From positions 1 through 53,225 of the forward strand of contig JBCBKE010000007.1 of NCBI GenBank assembly GCA_038522375.1: a stretch of 53,225 bases of DNA, given 5' to 3'. Below are positions 1-7,920 of this stretch, piece after piece. Positions within the stretch are counted from its first letter, which is position 1, and every line of letters begins with the position of its first letter. The translations under genes were made by a program, and so were the position numbers. The notes beneath the pieces were generated by a model. It was not told the origin of the DNA and did not search any database. It saw only the letters and a program-made list of their open reading frames with translations. Source of the stretch: UBA5336 sp038522375 (lineage in GTDB: Bacteria; Pseudomonadota; Alphaproteobacteria; Caulobacterales; Hyphomonadaceae).

Positions 1-189
1 GTCCGGTGGAAGATGCTGCATCTCATCGGCAATCAGCTGAGCCTCGTCCGGTGTCAAGGCAGCCCACACCGCATCGGCGTCCTTGCCGAGCGAGCGCATC
101 AGCGATGCTGCCCGAACCCGGCCCGGCAAGACTGCCCGGTCCTGTCGAACCGTCGCGTGGGCAATGTCCGATCCGCCGGTGCGCGTCAT
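1..189 (-). CDS. fliG: FliG-like flagellar motor switch protein, N-terminal part
   Basis: Partial gene that runs off the left edge; 63 codons are visible. The start ATG (189-187) overlaps the stop of the FliF-like gene in an ATGA junction, so the two are probably translated in a coupled way. The visible segment around residues 27-60 (AASLMRSLGKDADAVWAALT, then DEAQLIADEM) resembles the FliG N-terminal domain, where helices of the type 'AxLLxSLGxxxAxxVLxxLxPxEVxxI' bind the C-terminal tail of FliF. FliG couples the M-ring to the rotor and carries torque at the cytoplasmic membrane face. The assignment rests on this short similarity plus the FliF-like neighbour; the torque domain lies outside the window. 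Confidence 0.7.
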   Translation of the reverse strand, partial: MTRTGGSDIAHATVRQDRAVLPGRVRAASLMRSLGKDADAVWAALTPDEAQLIADEMQHLPPD

Positions 190-815
190 CGCATGTCTTC
201 CCTGATCCAGTCGCGGATGATTGACGCCATGCGCGTGGGTTCTGCCATTGGTTCTTGTGGACTTGGTGCAACGGCGGACAGGGTGCGACCGGGGCCGTTC
301 TCAGATGGTTGCGGCAATCGGCGTGTCTCGGCATCGCGTTCCGGTTTGGACTGCGGCCAGAGCATTGCGGCGGAAATCGCCGCGCTCAGCAGCCCCAGTG
401 CTGCAAGTTCGATCCAACTCCAGATACCTTGCGGACCGGCCAGTTGCGTCGTCAGGAACGGTGTGCGCCGGATGGTCAGCGTATCTCCCGCAAGGGGGCC
501 GTACAGCCCGGCAGCGGTAAATAAGGTGGCGATGTCATCGGCGCTCAGGTGCCCCGATGCATCCGACGCGGTGTCCAGCAGGACGAGCATGGACGATGGC
601 TGGCCCGTGCTCACGACGCGGACATGGCCAACCCCCACCAGGGGTTCGAGGAGGTACTCGGCGGCATGCTGCGAGGTTGGACCAGCAGCAGGCCCTGTCA
701 TGGCGGCTTGGCTGGCCCGGACCGCCAGGAGTGCCACTGCCAGGCACAAGGCGAGCAGCATCGCGGCCCGGGGTGCAGCGGGGCGACCGAATGGGGGCTG
801 TCTCGCGGCCGCCAT
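186..815 (-). CDS. fliF: Very short FliF-like (YscJ/FliF C-terminal) membrane protein
   Basis: 209 residues, against roughly 530-570 for usual FliF M-ring proteins. The start has a strong AGGAGG site five bases upstream of ATG. Order: a hydrophobic segment or signal peptide at residues 18-34; a segment at about 48-120 that resembles FliF ring-building motif 3 (LLEPLVGVGHVRV, then LSADDIATLFTAAGL, GDTLTIRRTPF); a second membrane helix at 129-152; and a cytoplasmic tail ending RDWIREDMR, similar to the FliG-binding end of FliF. RBM1, RBM2 and the long beta-collar insertion of RBM3 are missing. Because the gene begins with a good ribosome site and ends in an ATGA overlap with the FliG-like gene, I read it as an intact mini-gene and not as a fragment. 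It may be a reduced M-ring or part of a non-flagellar complex. Confidence 0.65.
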   Translation of the reverse strand: MAAARQPPFGRPAAPRAAMLLALCLAVALLAVRASQAAMTGPAAGPTSQHAAEYLLEPLVGVGHVRVVSTGQPSSMLVLLDTASDASGHLSADDIATLFTAAGLYGPLAGDTLTIRRTPFLTTQLAGPQGIWSWIELAALGLLSAAISAAMLWPQSKPERDAETRRLPQPSENGPGRTLSAVAPSPQEPMAEPTRMASIIRDWIREDMR

Positions 816-862
816 AGAACACCTCCTTCAACCCTGACGAAGTCGGAGCTTAGGCGGGTGCT

Positions 863-878
863 GTAAATCGGCCCTTAA
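863..878 (-). promoter_or_regulatory. CtrA-like box upstream of the FliF-like operon
   Basis: Read on the minus strand, the site is TTAA, seven bases, then TTTAC. It differs by one base from the TTAA-N7-TTAA(C) CtrA consensus of Caulobacter-type bacteria. It lies about 50 bases upstream of the start of the FliF-like gene, where a CtrA-activated promoter would be expected, and the neighbouring gene encodes the CtrA inhibitor SciP. Binding is inferred. Confidence 0.55.
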
Positions 879-890
879 TGGAGCGACTGG

Positions 891-1160
891 CTACCGGTAG
901 TCTTGCAAGCGGGTCGCGCGCAGGCCCTTGGTGCCGTGGGAGGTGTACAGCCGCTCCCAGCCTTCAAACTCCTCCGATGACAGAGCGTAGCGGTCAATTG
1001 CGGCGTCGCGGCTCAGCAATCCACCCTGCACAGCGGCCACCACCTCGGCCTTGCGGCGGGTCACCCAGCGCTTGATGTTTGAGGGGGGAAGATCATCAAG
1101 GGTCAGCCGTCCGCCATCAGGACCGGGAATCTGACCAATCTGCGCGTTCTGTCGTTCCAT
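891..1160 (-). CDS. sciP: CtrA inhibitor SciP (DUF1153)
   Basis: 89 residues from the chosen ATG; an ATG at 1172 would add four residues. The segment GPDGGRLTLDDLPPSNIKRW followed by TRRKAEVVAAVQGGLLSRD and a C-terminal helix ending in LQDYR is the hallmark of SciP/DUF1153, a small helix-turn-helix protein. In Caulobacter, SciP binds CtrA on DNA and blocks CtrA-driven transcription, including flagellar genes, early in the cell cycle. Its place directly upstream of the FliF/FliG-like pair, with a CtrA-like box between them, fits that role. The later ATG was chosen because a GGTGG sits five bases before it and the family normally begins close to this point. The stretch 1161-1342 holds no gene. 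Confidence 0.9.
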   Translation of the reverse strand: MERQNAQIGQIPGPDGGRLTLDDLPPSNIKRWVTRRKAEVVAAVQGGLLSRDAAIDRYALSSEEFEGWERLYTSHGTKGLRATRLQDYR

Positions 1161-1342
1161 GTTTACCACCATTCCATAGGGGTCGTCAGCGGCCCGTTCT
1201 GGGCCGAATGAGGAAACCCTACAGGAACCGCTTTAAGGTCGGCCTGCAGCGGACCCGGCAGTTTTCAGTAAAATTTAGCCGGCGTGGGCACGCTCTTTTG
1301 GGACTTCGCGTGCGGCGTGTCTGCCTGCTTCCGGTAAAGCGA

Positions 1343-2521
1343 TCAGGCGTCGTATGCCGTGAAGGTGGCTTTGATGAAGCCACCTCCCAGAACGCGTGTG
1401 CCGCTTTCCATATCGTACAGCACGCAGGCCTGCCCCCGCGCGACGCCTTCCTCGGCATCGTCAAACAGGACAGCCGGCGCACTTCCGCGCCAGCCAAGCC
1501 TGGCCGGCACAGGTGGCCGGGTGGAGCGCACGCGCGCAAGCACGGGCGCAGACGCATCGCATGCGGCGTCCAGATCGCCGCCACCTAGCCAGTTCAGTTC
1601 CTCCATGGTGAGGCCGGCGACCAGCAGGGCATCACGCGGACCAACAATCACCCGGCGGTTCGGTGCGTCGATCTTGACCACAAACAGCGGATCGCCGGTA
1701 GCGACACCCAGGCCGCGCCGCTGGCCGACCGTGTAGTGGATGACCCCGTCATGGTTGCCAAGTACGCGGCCGTCCAGGTGCACGATTTCACCGCCCCGCC
1801 CCGAACCCGGGCGGAGTTTTTCAACGACTTTGGCGTATGATCCCTCTGGCACGAAGCAGATATCCTGGCTGTCCGGTTTCGCTGCGACTGGCAAACTGAA
1901 CTGCTCAGCCAGGACCCTGACCTCGGACTTCGGCAGGTCGCCGAGCGGAAAGCGCAGGTAATCGAGCTGTTCCGCTGTGGTTGCGAACAGGAAGTAGGAC
2001 TGGTCCCGACTGTCATCATGGGCGCGGTGAAGCTCAGCGCCGGCTGCACCGTCGGTCCGCTTGATGTAGTGGCCGGTCGCCAGGCAATCGGCCCCTAGAT
2101 CCTTCGCGGTGGCAAGAAGGTCGGCAAACTTCACAGTCTGATTGCATCGGATACACGGGATAGGTGTCGAGCCGGCCAGATAGGTGTCGGCAAAGTCCTC
2201 CATGACCTGTTCGCGGAACCGGCTTTCATAGTCGAGGACGTAGTGGGGGATGCCAATTTGGTCGGCCACATTGCGGGCATCGTGAATGTCTTGTCCCGCA
2301 CAACAGGCCCCTTTTTTCTGGATCGCAGCGCCGTGATCATAAAGCTGCAGGGTGATGCCAACCACGTCGTAGCCTTCGGCCTTCAGCAGGGCAGCCACCA
2401 CGGAGCTATCGACACCGCCAGACATGGCCGCAACCACCCGCGTGTCCGCAGGCGCTTTCTCGAAACCAAGGGAGTTCTTGCCGCCGGCATACACTTGCGG
2501 CGTTCCTGTCAGTCCGGTCAT
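1343..2521 (-). CDS. mnmA: tRNA-specific 2-thiouridylase MnmA
   Basis: 392 residues. MnmA uses ATP and relayed persulfide sulfur to thiolate uridine 34 of Lys, Glu and Gln tRNAs in the cytoplasm. The PP-loop signature MSGGVDSSVVAALL lies at about residues 33-46, followed by KGACCAGQD, the catalytic-Cys region STPIPCIRCNQTVKF, and the second Cys in DSQDICFVPEG. The C-terminal beta-barrel domain ends in LGGGFIKATF. A GGAGAG site precedes the ATG. The N-terminal extension of about 27 residues before the PP-loop is typical of alphaproteobacterial members. Confidence 0.95.
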   Translation of the reverse strand: MTGLTGTPQVYAGGKNSLGFEKAPADTRVVAAMSGGVDSSVVAALLKAEGYDVVGITLQLYDHGAAIQKKGACCAGQDIHDARNVADQIGIPHYVLDYESRFREQVMEDFADTYLAGSTPIPCIRCNQTVKFADLLATAKDLGADCLATGHYIKRTDGAAGAELHRAHDDSRDQSYFLFATTAEQLDYLRFPLGDLPKSEVRVLAEQFSLPVAAKPDSQDICFVPEGSYAKVVEKLRPGSGRGGEIVHLDGRVLGNHDGVIHYTVGQRRGLGVATGDPLFVVKIDAPNRRVIVGPRDALLVAGLTMEELNWLGGGDLDAACDASAPVLARVRSTRPPVPARLGWRGSAPAVLFDDAEEGVARGQACVLYDMESGTRVLGGGFIKATFTAYDA

Positions 2522-2590
2522 TGTCTCTCTCCACCGGGGTCAAGGCCCGGAGCAGCTCCAAGGATCATATGTTGACTTGACGATCCGGTC

Positions 2591-3187
2591 TCAAGCGTCA
2601 GCGCCAACCAAATAGGTCTTCAGCATGCGCGAAAGGCTGGCTTTGGCTGCATCCGGGCTCAAATCGAGGTCGTGGCGCAGCCTGCGCCAGGTTTCAAAAT
2701 TCAGGAAGATGTCGATCTCCCTCCAATCAACGGGAGCGGGGGCATGGCCCTCGGACAAGGCGCGATCAAGCGCCCGGCGCTCGATCTCTACGAACCGGCG
2801 GTGATACTCCATGAGGTCAGCGGAAATGAACCGGCATGACGACGCGGCCGCGCGCACCATGAGTAGATCCTCATACACGCCAACCCGGCGTTCGACCAAC
2901 TCGAACAGCCGCGATGTCCAGTCGGTTGCGTTGAGGGGCGCCAGCACGCGCGGCATGAAAGCCTTTTCGATTTGTGCAGCCAGCGTCCGATGAAGCGTCT
3001 CCGCATCTTCGAACAAGCGGTAAACGGTGCGCAGACTCACCTTTGCAGACCTGGCAATGTCAGCAGCGCTGGGGTTCATTTCGCCCGCTTGCACAAGTTC
3101 GAGAAGGGCGCCGATGATCAGGTCGCGGCTCCTTTCCGAGCGCTGGTGGCGCCCATCCGTATGGGACATCGTTTCGGACTTGGACAT
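2591..3187 (-). CDS. TetR/AcrR family transcriptional regulator
   Basis: 198 residues. The N-terminal helix-turn-helix spans about residues 18-62 (RSRDLIIGALLELV, then AADIARSAKVSLRTVYRLFE), which is the TetR fold. The remaining ligand-binding part gives no clue to the effector. The gene is co-directional with and 31 bases downstream of the tandem DsbA-fold gene, so it may regulate that gene or be co-transcribed with it; mnmA follows 69 bases later. An ATG seven codons in is an alternative start, and neither has a clear ribosome site. Confidence 0.85.
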   Translation of the reverse strand: MSKSETMSHTDGRHQRSERSRDLIIGALLELVQAGEMNPSAADIARSAKVSLRTVYRLFEDAETLHRTLAAQIEKAFMPRVLAPLNATDWTSRLFELVERRVGVYEDLLMVRAAASSCRFISADLMEYHRRFVEIERRALDRALSEGHAPAPVDWREIDIFLNFETWRRLRHDLDLSPDAAKASLSRMLKTYLVGADA

Positions 3188-3218
3188 GGCGGCAAGCAGA
3201 TACTGCTTTGATTGAATC

Positions 3219-4541
3219 TTACAACCGTTGGGCGGTATTCTGATTTCCCTCGGGCTCTACGCGCGCCGCCAGGGCGTCGTCCACAACCCAAAGTCTATCC
3301 TGGCCCCAGGTGGACACATCACCAACCCGAAAGCTGGGTACGCCCCAAAGGCCCAAGCCGAGCATGGTCTCCTGGTTCTCCGCCTCCATGGTGCGCCAGT
3401 TGTCCGTGCCGAGCATGGCCTGGGCCTTTTGCCAGTTCAGGCCAGCGCGGTTCACGATTGTCCTCAGCCCTGCGCGGCTGCCTGCGTCAATGCCCTCCGA
3501 CCAGACGCCCTTCAGAAACGAGATGCAGAACTCGGCCTCAAGCCCTTCCTCGAAGGCGTAGGGCAGAATTGCGTAACCGCGCTCGACGGGTGTTCCGACA
3601 GGATCAGCGATCTTTCCGAAGGGAATGCCAAGCCTGCGAGCCTCTCGTGTGGCGTCAAACAGGATGTAGCGCGCCTTCGTCCTCGGAACGTCCAGGCCGC
3701 GCATCACCATTGGGAGGACGGTCCTTATCTTCAGCGGTACGCCATAATGATCTGCAAGCGCCTTGGCCTGCGCGGCGGCGATGTAGGAATAGGGACTCCG
3801 AAACGAGAGAAAGGCTTCCAATTCGGTGCCGTCGAGCAAGGGTCCTGTCAGCACCTGGCCCGTGGACCCCGGGGGCGGGAAGATGTCTGTCGCCGGTGTA
3901 TCGGGCATGACAGCGTCAAGATTGCGCAGCCGCGCTTCGAGGTAGTGGAGCCGGTCGATGCCCCAATACCACTCGCCGCCATAGAGCACCGTTCCGCCGA
4001 GGTAGTGACCCTGCGCCTCGCGCAATGCATCGCCATCGGCTTTTATTTCCGCCACCCGTATGGGGTCGGCCGATGGGGTGGTGGGTGCATCGCCGGACCA
4101 CAAGGCGGTGCTGATTGCTGCGGCGCGCTCCACCGCACATTGTCCGTCGATCAGGGCGGCGAGGGCAGATTCTGCGCGCTCAACCATTATCAGGGCCGGT
4201 TGTTTGCCAGGGTCCTCAAAGGCGAAGCCGGCTTTTCGCGCTAGTCGATGCGCATCGCGGCGAGCGTAATCGATCAGGCGCTGGCGGTCGGGTGCTGCCC
4301 AGTCTGGCGGGGCACTGACAAGGTGGAACACCACGCGGATATCATAGCGTTCAAGCAGCGCCGGAAGTGCCTGGACCATAAGGTGGGAGTAGGGGTCATC
4401 GGCCTGGTGAAAGTAGTGGACCGTATGCATCAGCCCTTGCTTCAGGCGAGCCGTTTCGGCCTTGCGACGGGCCTTGCGCAACCGCTCCTCGCTGGTGAGG
4501 GACGCTGTCACGCGCGATACGATTGCCGTTTTCAAGGACAA
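3219..4541 (-). CDS. Tandem DsbA-fold protein (2-hydroxychromene-2-carboxylate isomerase-like)
   Basis: About 440 residues from a TTG preceded by AAAGGCGG. The reading frame stays open to a TTG at 4688, but that longer N-terminus looks non-coding. Two DsbA-fold domains lie in tandem. The first begins at MHTVHYFHQADDPYSHLM. The second holds EAFLSFRSPYSYIAAAQA and ends near GLWGVPSFRVG, the pattern of HCCA isomerase / kappa-class GST proteins, in which the Ser of SPYSY contacts glutathione. No CxxC redox motif is seen, so a disulfide oxidase role is unlikely. Family members use glutathione in isomerisation; the substrate here is unknown. The start codon is the weakest part of this call. Confidence 0.8.
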   Translation of the reverse strand: MSLKTAIVSRVTASLTSEERLRKARRKAETARLKQGLMHTVHYFHQADDPYSHLMVQALPALLERYDIRVVFHLVSAPPDWAAPDRQRLIDYARRDAHRLARKAGFAFEDPGKQPALIMVERAESALAALIDGQCAVERAAAISTALWSGDAPTTPSADPIRVAEIKADGDALREAQGHYLGGTVLYGGEWYWGIDRLHYLEARLRNLDAVMPDTPATDIFPPPGSTGQVLTGPLLDGTELEAFLSFRSPYSYIAAAQAKALADHYGVPLKIRTVLPMVMRGLDVPRTKARYILFDATREARRLGIPFGKIADPVGTPVERGYAILPYAFEEGLEAEFCISFLKGVWSEGIDAGSRAGLRTIVNRAGLNWQKAQAMLGTDNWRTMEAENQETMLGLGLWGVPSFRVGDVSTWGQDRLWVVDDALAARVEPEGNQNTAQRL

Positions 4542-4671
4542 GGCCAGGCCGCCTTTCTTATCGAAGACAGGGGATACGGATGCCAGTTCAGGGCGACCAT
4601 GATGCCAAGTGCAAGTCCGATTGGAAACTGAAAATGCCAACCGGCTCTGTGCGCAATCCAGCAGGTCGGGG

Positions 4672-5199
4672 CTAGAACCGAACGGCAATGCCGGCGCTAA
4701 CGATGTTCAGGCTACCTTCGTCGCCCTCAAAGGCTGTGACGTCGCCTCGCAGACCGATGCGCTCTGTCAGGTCATAGGTGCCGCCAATACCGAGGGACGC
4801 GCCATCGAGATTGAACGTGTCTTCTTCGGTGGTGCCGAAAAGACCCGGCGCCTCGGAGCGGATTTCGACGCTCCCATAGCCGATGCGGGTGTGGATCCGG
4901 CCCCGCTCGCCGATCGGTAACCGGGCCGTGACATAGCCGGCCAGTTGCTGGCGCACCTCCGCGGTCGCGCCCTGACCGAGGCTGTCCTGATCGACGCCAA
5001 CCGACCCTTCGCCCTCGACGCCAAAAATATCGGTGAGGGTTCTGCCGACCCGGACGGTTGCAGCGCCGAACGCAACCCCGTCACCATCGAGCACGGTGTA
5101 GGCGAAGTTGGTGTAGAATCTGCCACCCTGTTCGGCATTCGCGGTGAGGGCAGGGAGAGCAGCAGCGGCTGCAGTCAGACAGGCCAGACCGGTCCGCAT
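4672..5199 (-). CDS. Small outer-membrane beta-barrel protein (copy 2)
   Basis: 175 residues from ATG 5199, whose first base is shared with the TGA of the upstream paralogue (TGATG), showing coupled translation. A signal peptide (MRTGLACLTAAAAALPALTA, cut after ANA) is followed by alternating beta strands and the terminal pattern ending in GIAVRF, a C-terminal Phe typical of outer-membrane barrels. Size and strand count suggest an eight-stranded OmpA/OmpW-like barrel. It resembles the upstream protein in layout (GRIHTRIGYGSVEIRSEA against AELTARIGYSTVDITAEF). Ligand and role are unknown. Confidence 0.75.
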   Translation of the reverse strand: MRTGLACLTAAAAALPALTANAEQGGRFYTNFAYTVLDGDGVAFGAATVRVGRTLTDIFGVEGEGSVGVDQDSLGQGATAEVRQQLAGYVTARLPIGERGRIHTRIGYGSVEIRSEAPGLFGTTEEDTFNLDGASLGIGGTYDLTERIGLRGDVTAFEGDEGSLNIVSAGIAVRF

Positions 5200-5834
5200 C
5201 AGAACCGCCTCCGCAACGCAATCGACACGGCCGCTACCCGTTGTTGCAGGATGCGGGCATTGCCCTGAAGCACGGTGACATCCCCTGTAACGCCCCATTT
5301 TTCGCCGACATCGTGATCGAAACCGACCCCATAGCTGACGCCGTCTGTTTCCAGGTTCGACTGGCCAGACCCAGCGAGAATATCGTTGAACTCCGCCGTG
5401 ATATCCACGGTGCTGTAGCCGATCCTCGCCGTAAGCTCAGCGTTGTCGGTCACCGGCAATCGCCCCACGGCTGCAACGGTGTACAAACTGTCGAGTTTGA
5501 CCTGCGACTCCGAAAACAACTCGATTGCATCATGTTCGAAGACACCAACCGACGCCTCCGCTTCGAAGGACAGGTACCGGTGGACCCTGGCCCCGCCCTT
5601 CAACGTGACCGCTGAAAGGTTGCCATAGTCGAAGCTCTGCTCGAGTTCCTGATCCACCTGATCATGGATGACGATGAGGCTGCCGCCGGCTGCGGCATAG
5701 TAGTCCGGCTTTGTCGCCAGTCTTACAATGTCGCCCAATCCGACACCGCCAATTGCCATGTCGGCATGGGCGGCGTCTGGCACGCACGCTGTCGCGGCGA
5801 TAGCCGTAAATGCGCAAGGCATTACGCGATACAT
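5199..5834 (-). CDS. Small outer-membrane beta-barrel protein (copy 1)
   Basis: 211 residues, with an N-terminal signal peptide (cleavage probably near DAAHA) and a C-terminal segment ending ALRRRF that fits the outer-membrane Phe signal. The middle shows amphipathic strands (FEAEASVGVF, AELTARIGYSTVDITAEF, VSYGVGFDHDVGEKWGVTGD), as in eight-stranded porin-like barrel families. It forms a two-gene unit with the related downstream gene through a one-base stop/start overlap. About 120 bases separate it from the upstream oxidoreductase gene, enough for its own promoter. Substrate unknown. Confidence 0.75.
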   Translation of the reverse strand: MYRVMPCAFTAIAATACVPDAAHADMAIGGVGLGDIVRLATKPDYYAAAGGSLIVIHDQVDQELEQSFDYGNLSAVTLKGGARVHRYLSFEAEASVGVFEHDAIELFSESQVKLDSLYTVAAVGRLPVTDNAELTARIGYSTVDITAEFNDILAGSGQSNLETDGVSYGVGFDHDVGEKWGVTGDVTVLQGNARILQQRVAAVSIALRRRF

Positions 5835-5954
5835 AGTCTACCCCTCTATACTTGGCATTGGCCTAGAGGGGAGCGGGCGAAGCGTAAATAGCACTTCGCC
5901 CACCTTGCCAGAGCTTAATATATATTTGGTGTAATATTGTAGTTATGAAATTAT

Positions 5955-6947
5955 TTACACCGTTACAACGACCTTGCCCTGCGCGCGCCTTTCCATCAGT
6001 TCGGTGATCGCCGCAGCGGACTCTGCCAGGGGGTAGGTATTTGACACGTGCGGCTTGATCTTGCCGTCGCTGTAGAGGGCAAAGAGGTCGGCAATATCCT
6101 GTTGGTTGCGCTTTGGGTCGCGCGCCACGGCCGCCCCCCAGAAGACGCCGCGCACATCGCACGATTTCAACAGGGTGAGGTTGAGGGGGAGTTTGGGGAT
6201 TCCGGCCGGGAAGCCGACGACCAGGAAGCGCCCTTCCCAGTTCATGGCGCGGACGGACGGTTCCGCATAATCACCACCGACACCGTCATAGATGATATCG
6301 ACACCGCCCCCGCCAGCTTCCTTGATCGCGTTGGAGAGTTCTTTCTGCAGGGCCCTGTCGAGCGGACCGCTGGGATAAACCAGGCCCTTGTCAGCACCCT
6401 TTCCGATGCAGAAATCAACCTTTCCCTGGGTCGAGCATGCGGCGATGACCTCAAGTCCCATGGCTTTGCCGATCTCGACGGCGGCGATGCCGACCCCGCC
6501 TGCCGCGCCGAGCACCAACAGGCTTTCGCCGGGTTTCGGGTCGGCCCGGTGTTTGAGGGCGTAGTAGGATGTCCCGTAGGTCATGATGAAGGCCGCCGCC
6601 TCTTCGAACGGCACGTTGTCAGGGATCGGGATGCAACGCCCGGCATCGATGACAAGTTCCTCACGCAAACCGCCCCAGCCGCATGACCCGATCACCCGTT
6701 GGCCCTCAACCAGTCCCGTGACCCCCTCACCGACGGCCTTGACGATGCCGGAGACTTCTCCGCCGGGACTGAATGGGCGCTCGGGCTTGAACTGGTACAT
6801 GTCCTGTATGATCAGGCTGTCGGGGTAGTTGATGCCGACCGCTTTCACGGCCAGGACAACTTCGCCCTTGCCCGGGGTTGGCGAGGGTACGTCCTCGATG
6901 ACCAGTGTGTCGGGGCCGCCAGGCGCCTTTGAAAGAACAGCCTTCAT
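5955..6947 (-). CDS. NADPH:quinone oxidoreductase-like MDR protein
   Basis: 330 residues, the usual length for zinc-free medium-chain dehydrogenase/reductases of the QOR type. The N-terminal GroES-like part holds GINYPDSLIIQDMYQ and PGGEVSGIVKAVGEGV. The Rossmann domain has LLVLGAAGGVGIAAVEIGKA at about residues 144-163. Structural zinc cysteines are absent. It probably reduces quinones or enones with NADPH in the cytoplasm. A GAGGAGA ribosome site precedes the ATG. It is divergent from the isoaspartyl peptidase gene across 90 bases. True substrate cannot be read from sequence. Confidence 0.88.
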   Translation of the reverse strand: MKAVLSKAPGGPDTLVIEDVPSPTPGKGEVVLAVKAVGINYPDSLIIQDMYQFKPERPFSPGGEVSGIVKAVGEGVTGLVEGQRVIGSCGWGGLREELVIDAGRCIPIPDNVPFEEAAAFIMTYGTSYYALKHRADPKPGESLLVLGAAGGVGIAAVEIGKAMGLEVIAACSTQGKVDFCIGKGADKGLVYPSGPLDRALQKELSNAIKEAGGGGVDIIYDGVGGDYAEPSVRAMNWEGRFLVVGFPAGIPKLPLNLTLLKSCDVRGVFWGAAVARDPKRNQQDIADLFALYSDGKIKPHVSNTYPLAESAAAITELMERRAQGKVVVTV

Positions 6948-7037
6948 GTGGGTGTCTCCTCTTGTCTCTTGTTCCCGAGCTAGTTAGCGGTTCGCCGTGC
7001 CGGTCGGCAAGGCAAAGCCCAATCAGAGAGCGAGCTT

Positions 7038-7910
7038 ATGACAAAGGTCTGGTCCCTGGCCGTCCATGGAGGCGCTGGCCCGTTGCACGGCCGCAACTAC
7101 AGTGCTGCGGAAGACCATATGCGCAGAACCCTCGAACAGGGCGCTGGCATGCTTGAGGGCGGTCGCCGTGCGCTCGATGTGGTTGAGGCCATGGTGGAAG
7201 CCCTTGAAGCATCGGGTTTTCATGTGGCCGGGAAGGGTTCGTCACCAAACGCTGCAGGCCAATGGGAACTGGATGCCGCCATCATGGATGGCGAGCGGCG
7301 GCAGGCTGGCGCCGTGGCCGCGCTTCGCGGGTTCAAGAGCCCGATCAAGGCTGCTCGCCACGTGCTTCAGGATAGCCCCCACGTGCTTCTGGTGGGCAAG
7401 GGGGCTGGTCAGTTTGCGGCGCGACACGGGCTGGAGCGGGTCTGGAACCCGGCGCGGTATTATGAGCCTGCAGTGACGGTTCCTGTGCGCCCCGGCGAGC
7501 TGGTCCATGGCACTGTCGGGGCCGTCGCCCTGGACACGAACGGCGATCTGGCAAGTGCCACCTCCACGGGCGGTGTCCTGGGAAAGACGCCGGGCCGGGT
7601 TGGTGATACCCCGATCATCGGGGCTGGGACCTGGGCCGATGAGCGCGTTGCTGTCTCATGCACGGGCCAGGGCGAGTACTTCCTGCGGGCGGCCGTGGCG
7701 GCGGATGTGTCCGCCCGCGTACGGTATGGTCGCCAATCGCTGGCTGCCGCAACCCAGGGCGCCCTCGACGATATGGGCCTTCTGGGCGGCGATGGCGGCG
7801 TCATTGCAGTCGATGTTCTGGGCCAGGTCTCAATGCCGTTCCTGTCCGAAGGGATGAAGCGGGGATGCGCCACGTCAGAAGGCCGGTTCGAGGTTGCGAC
7901 CCATCGATGA
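7038..7910 (+). CDS. iaaA: Isoaspartyl peptidase / plant-type L-asparaginase (Ntn hydrolase)
   Basis: 290 residues. The opening segment SLAVHGGAGPL and the autocleavage site GELVHGTVGAVALD mark the plant-type asparaginase family. The Thr of HGTVG (about residue 158) becomes the N-terminal nucleophile after self-cleavage into alpha and beta chains. STGGVLGKTPGRVGDTPIIG and the downstream GTG-rich loop form the substrate pocket. The enzyme removes beta-aspartyl residues from dipeptides and may hydrolyse asparagine. The stop is ten bases before the next gene, so it heads a three-gene unit with the membrane protein and TrmH-type gene. Confidence 0.92.
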   Translation: MTKVWSLAVHGGAGPLHGRNYSAAEDHMRRTLEQGAGMLEGGRRALDVVEAMVEALEASGFHVAGKGSSPNAAGQWELDAAIMDGERRQAGAVAALRGFKSPIKAARHVLQDSPHVLLVGKGAGQFAARHGLERVWNPARYYEPAVTVPVRPGELVHGTVGAVALDTNGDLASATSTGGVLGKTPGRVGDTPIIGAGTWADERVAVSCTGQGEYFLRAAVAADVSARVRYGRQSLAAATQGALDDMGLLGGDGGVIAVDVLGQVSMPFLSEGMKRGCATSEGRFEVATHR

Positions 7911-7920
7911 GGATGCGGCG

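Noticed and set aside
13..837. 274-codon plus-strand open frame across the FliF-like gene
   Set aside because: Shadow frame in GC-rich DNA: no ribosome site, no family pattern, while the minus strand has a good start, membrane helices and a coupled junction.
3228..4244. 338-codon plus-strand open frame
   Set aside because: Antisense to the tandem DsbA-fold gene, whose motifs are clear; no start signal or recognisable domain.
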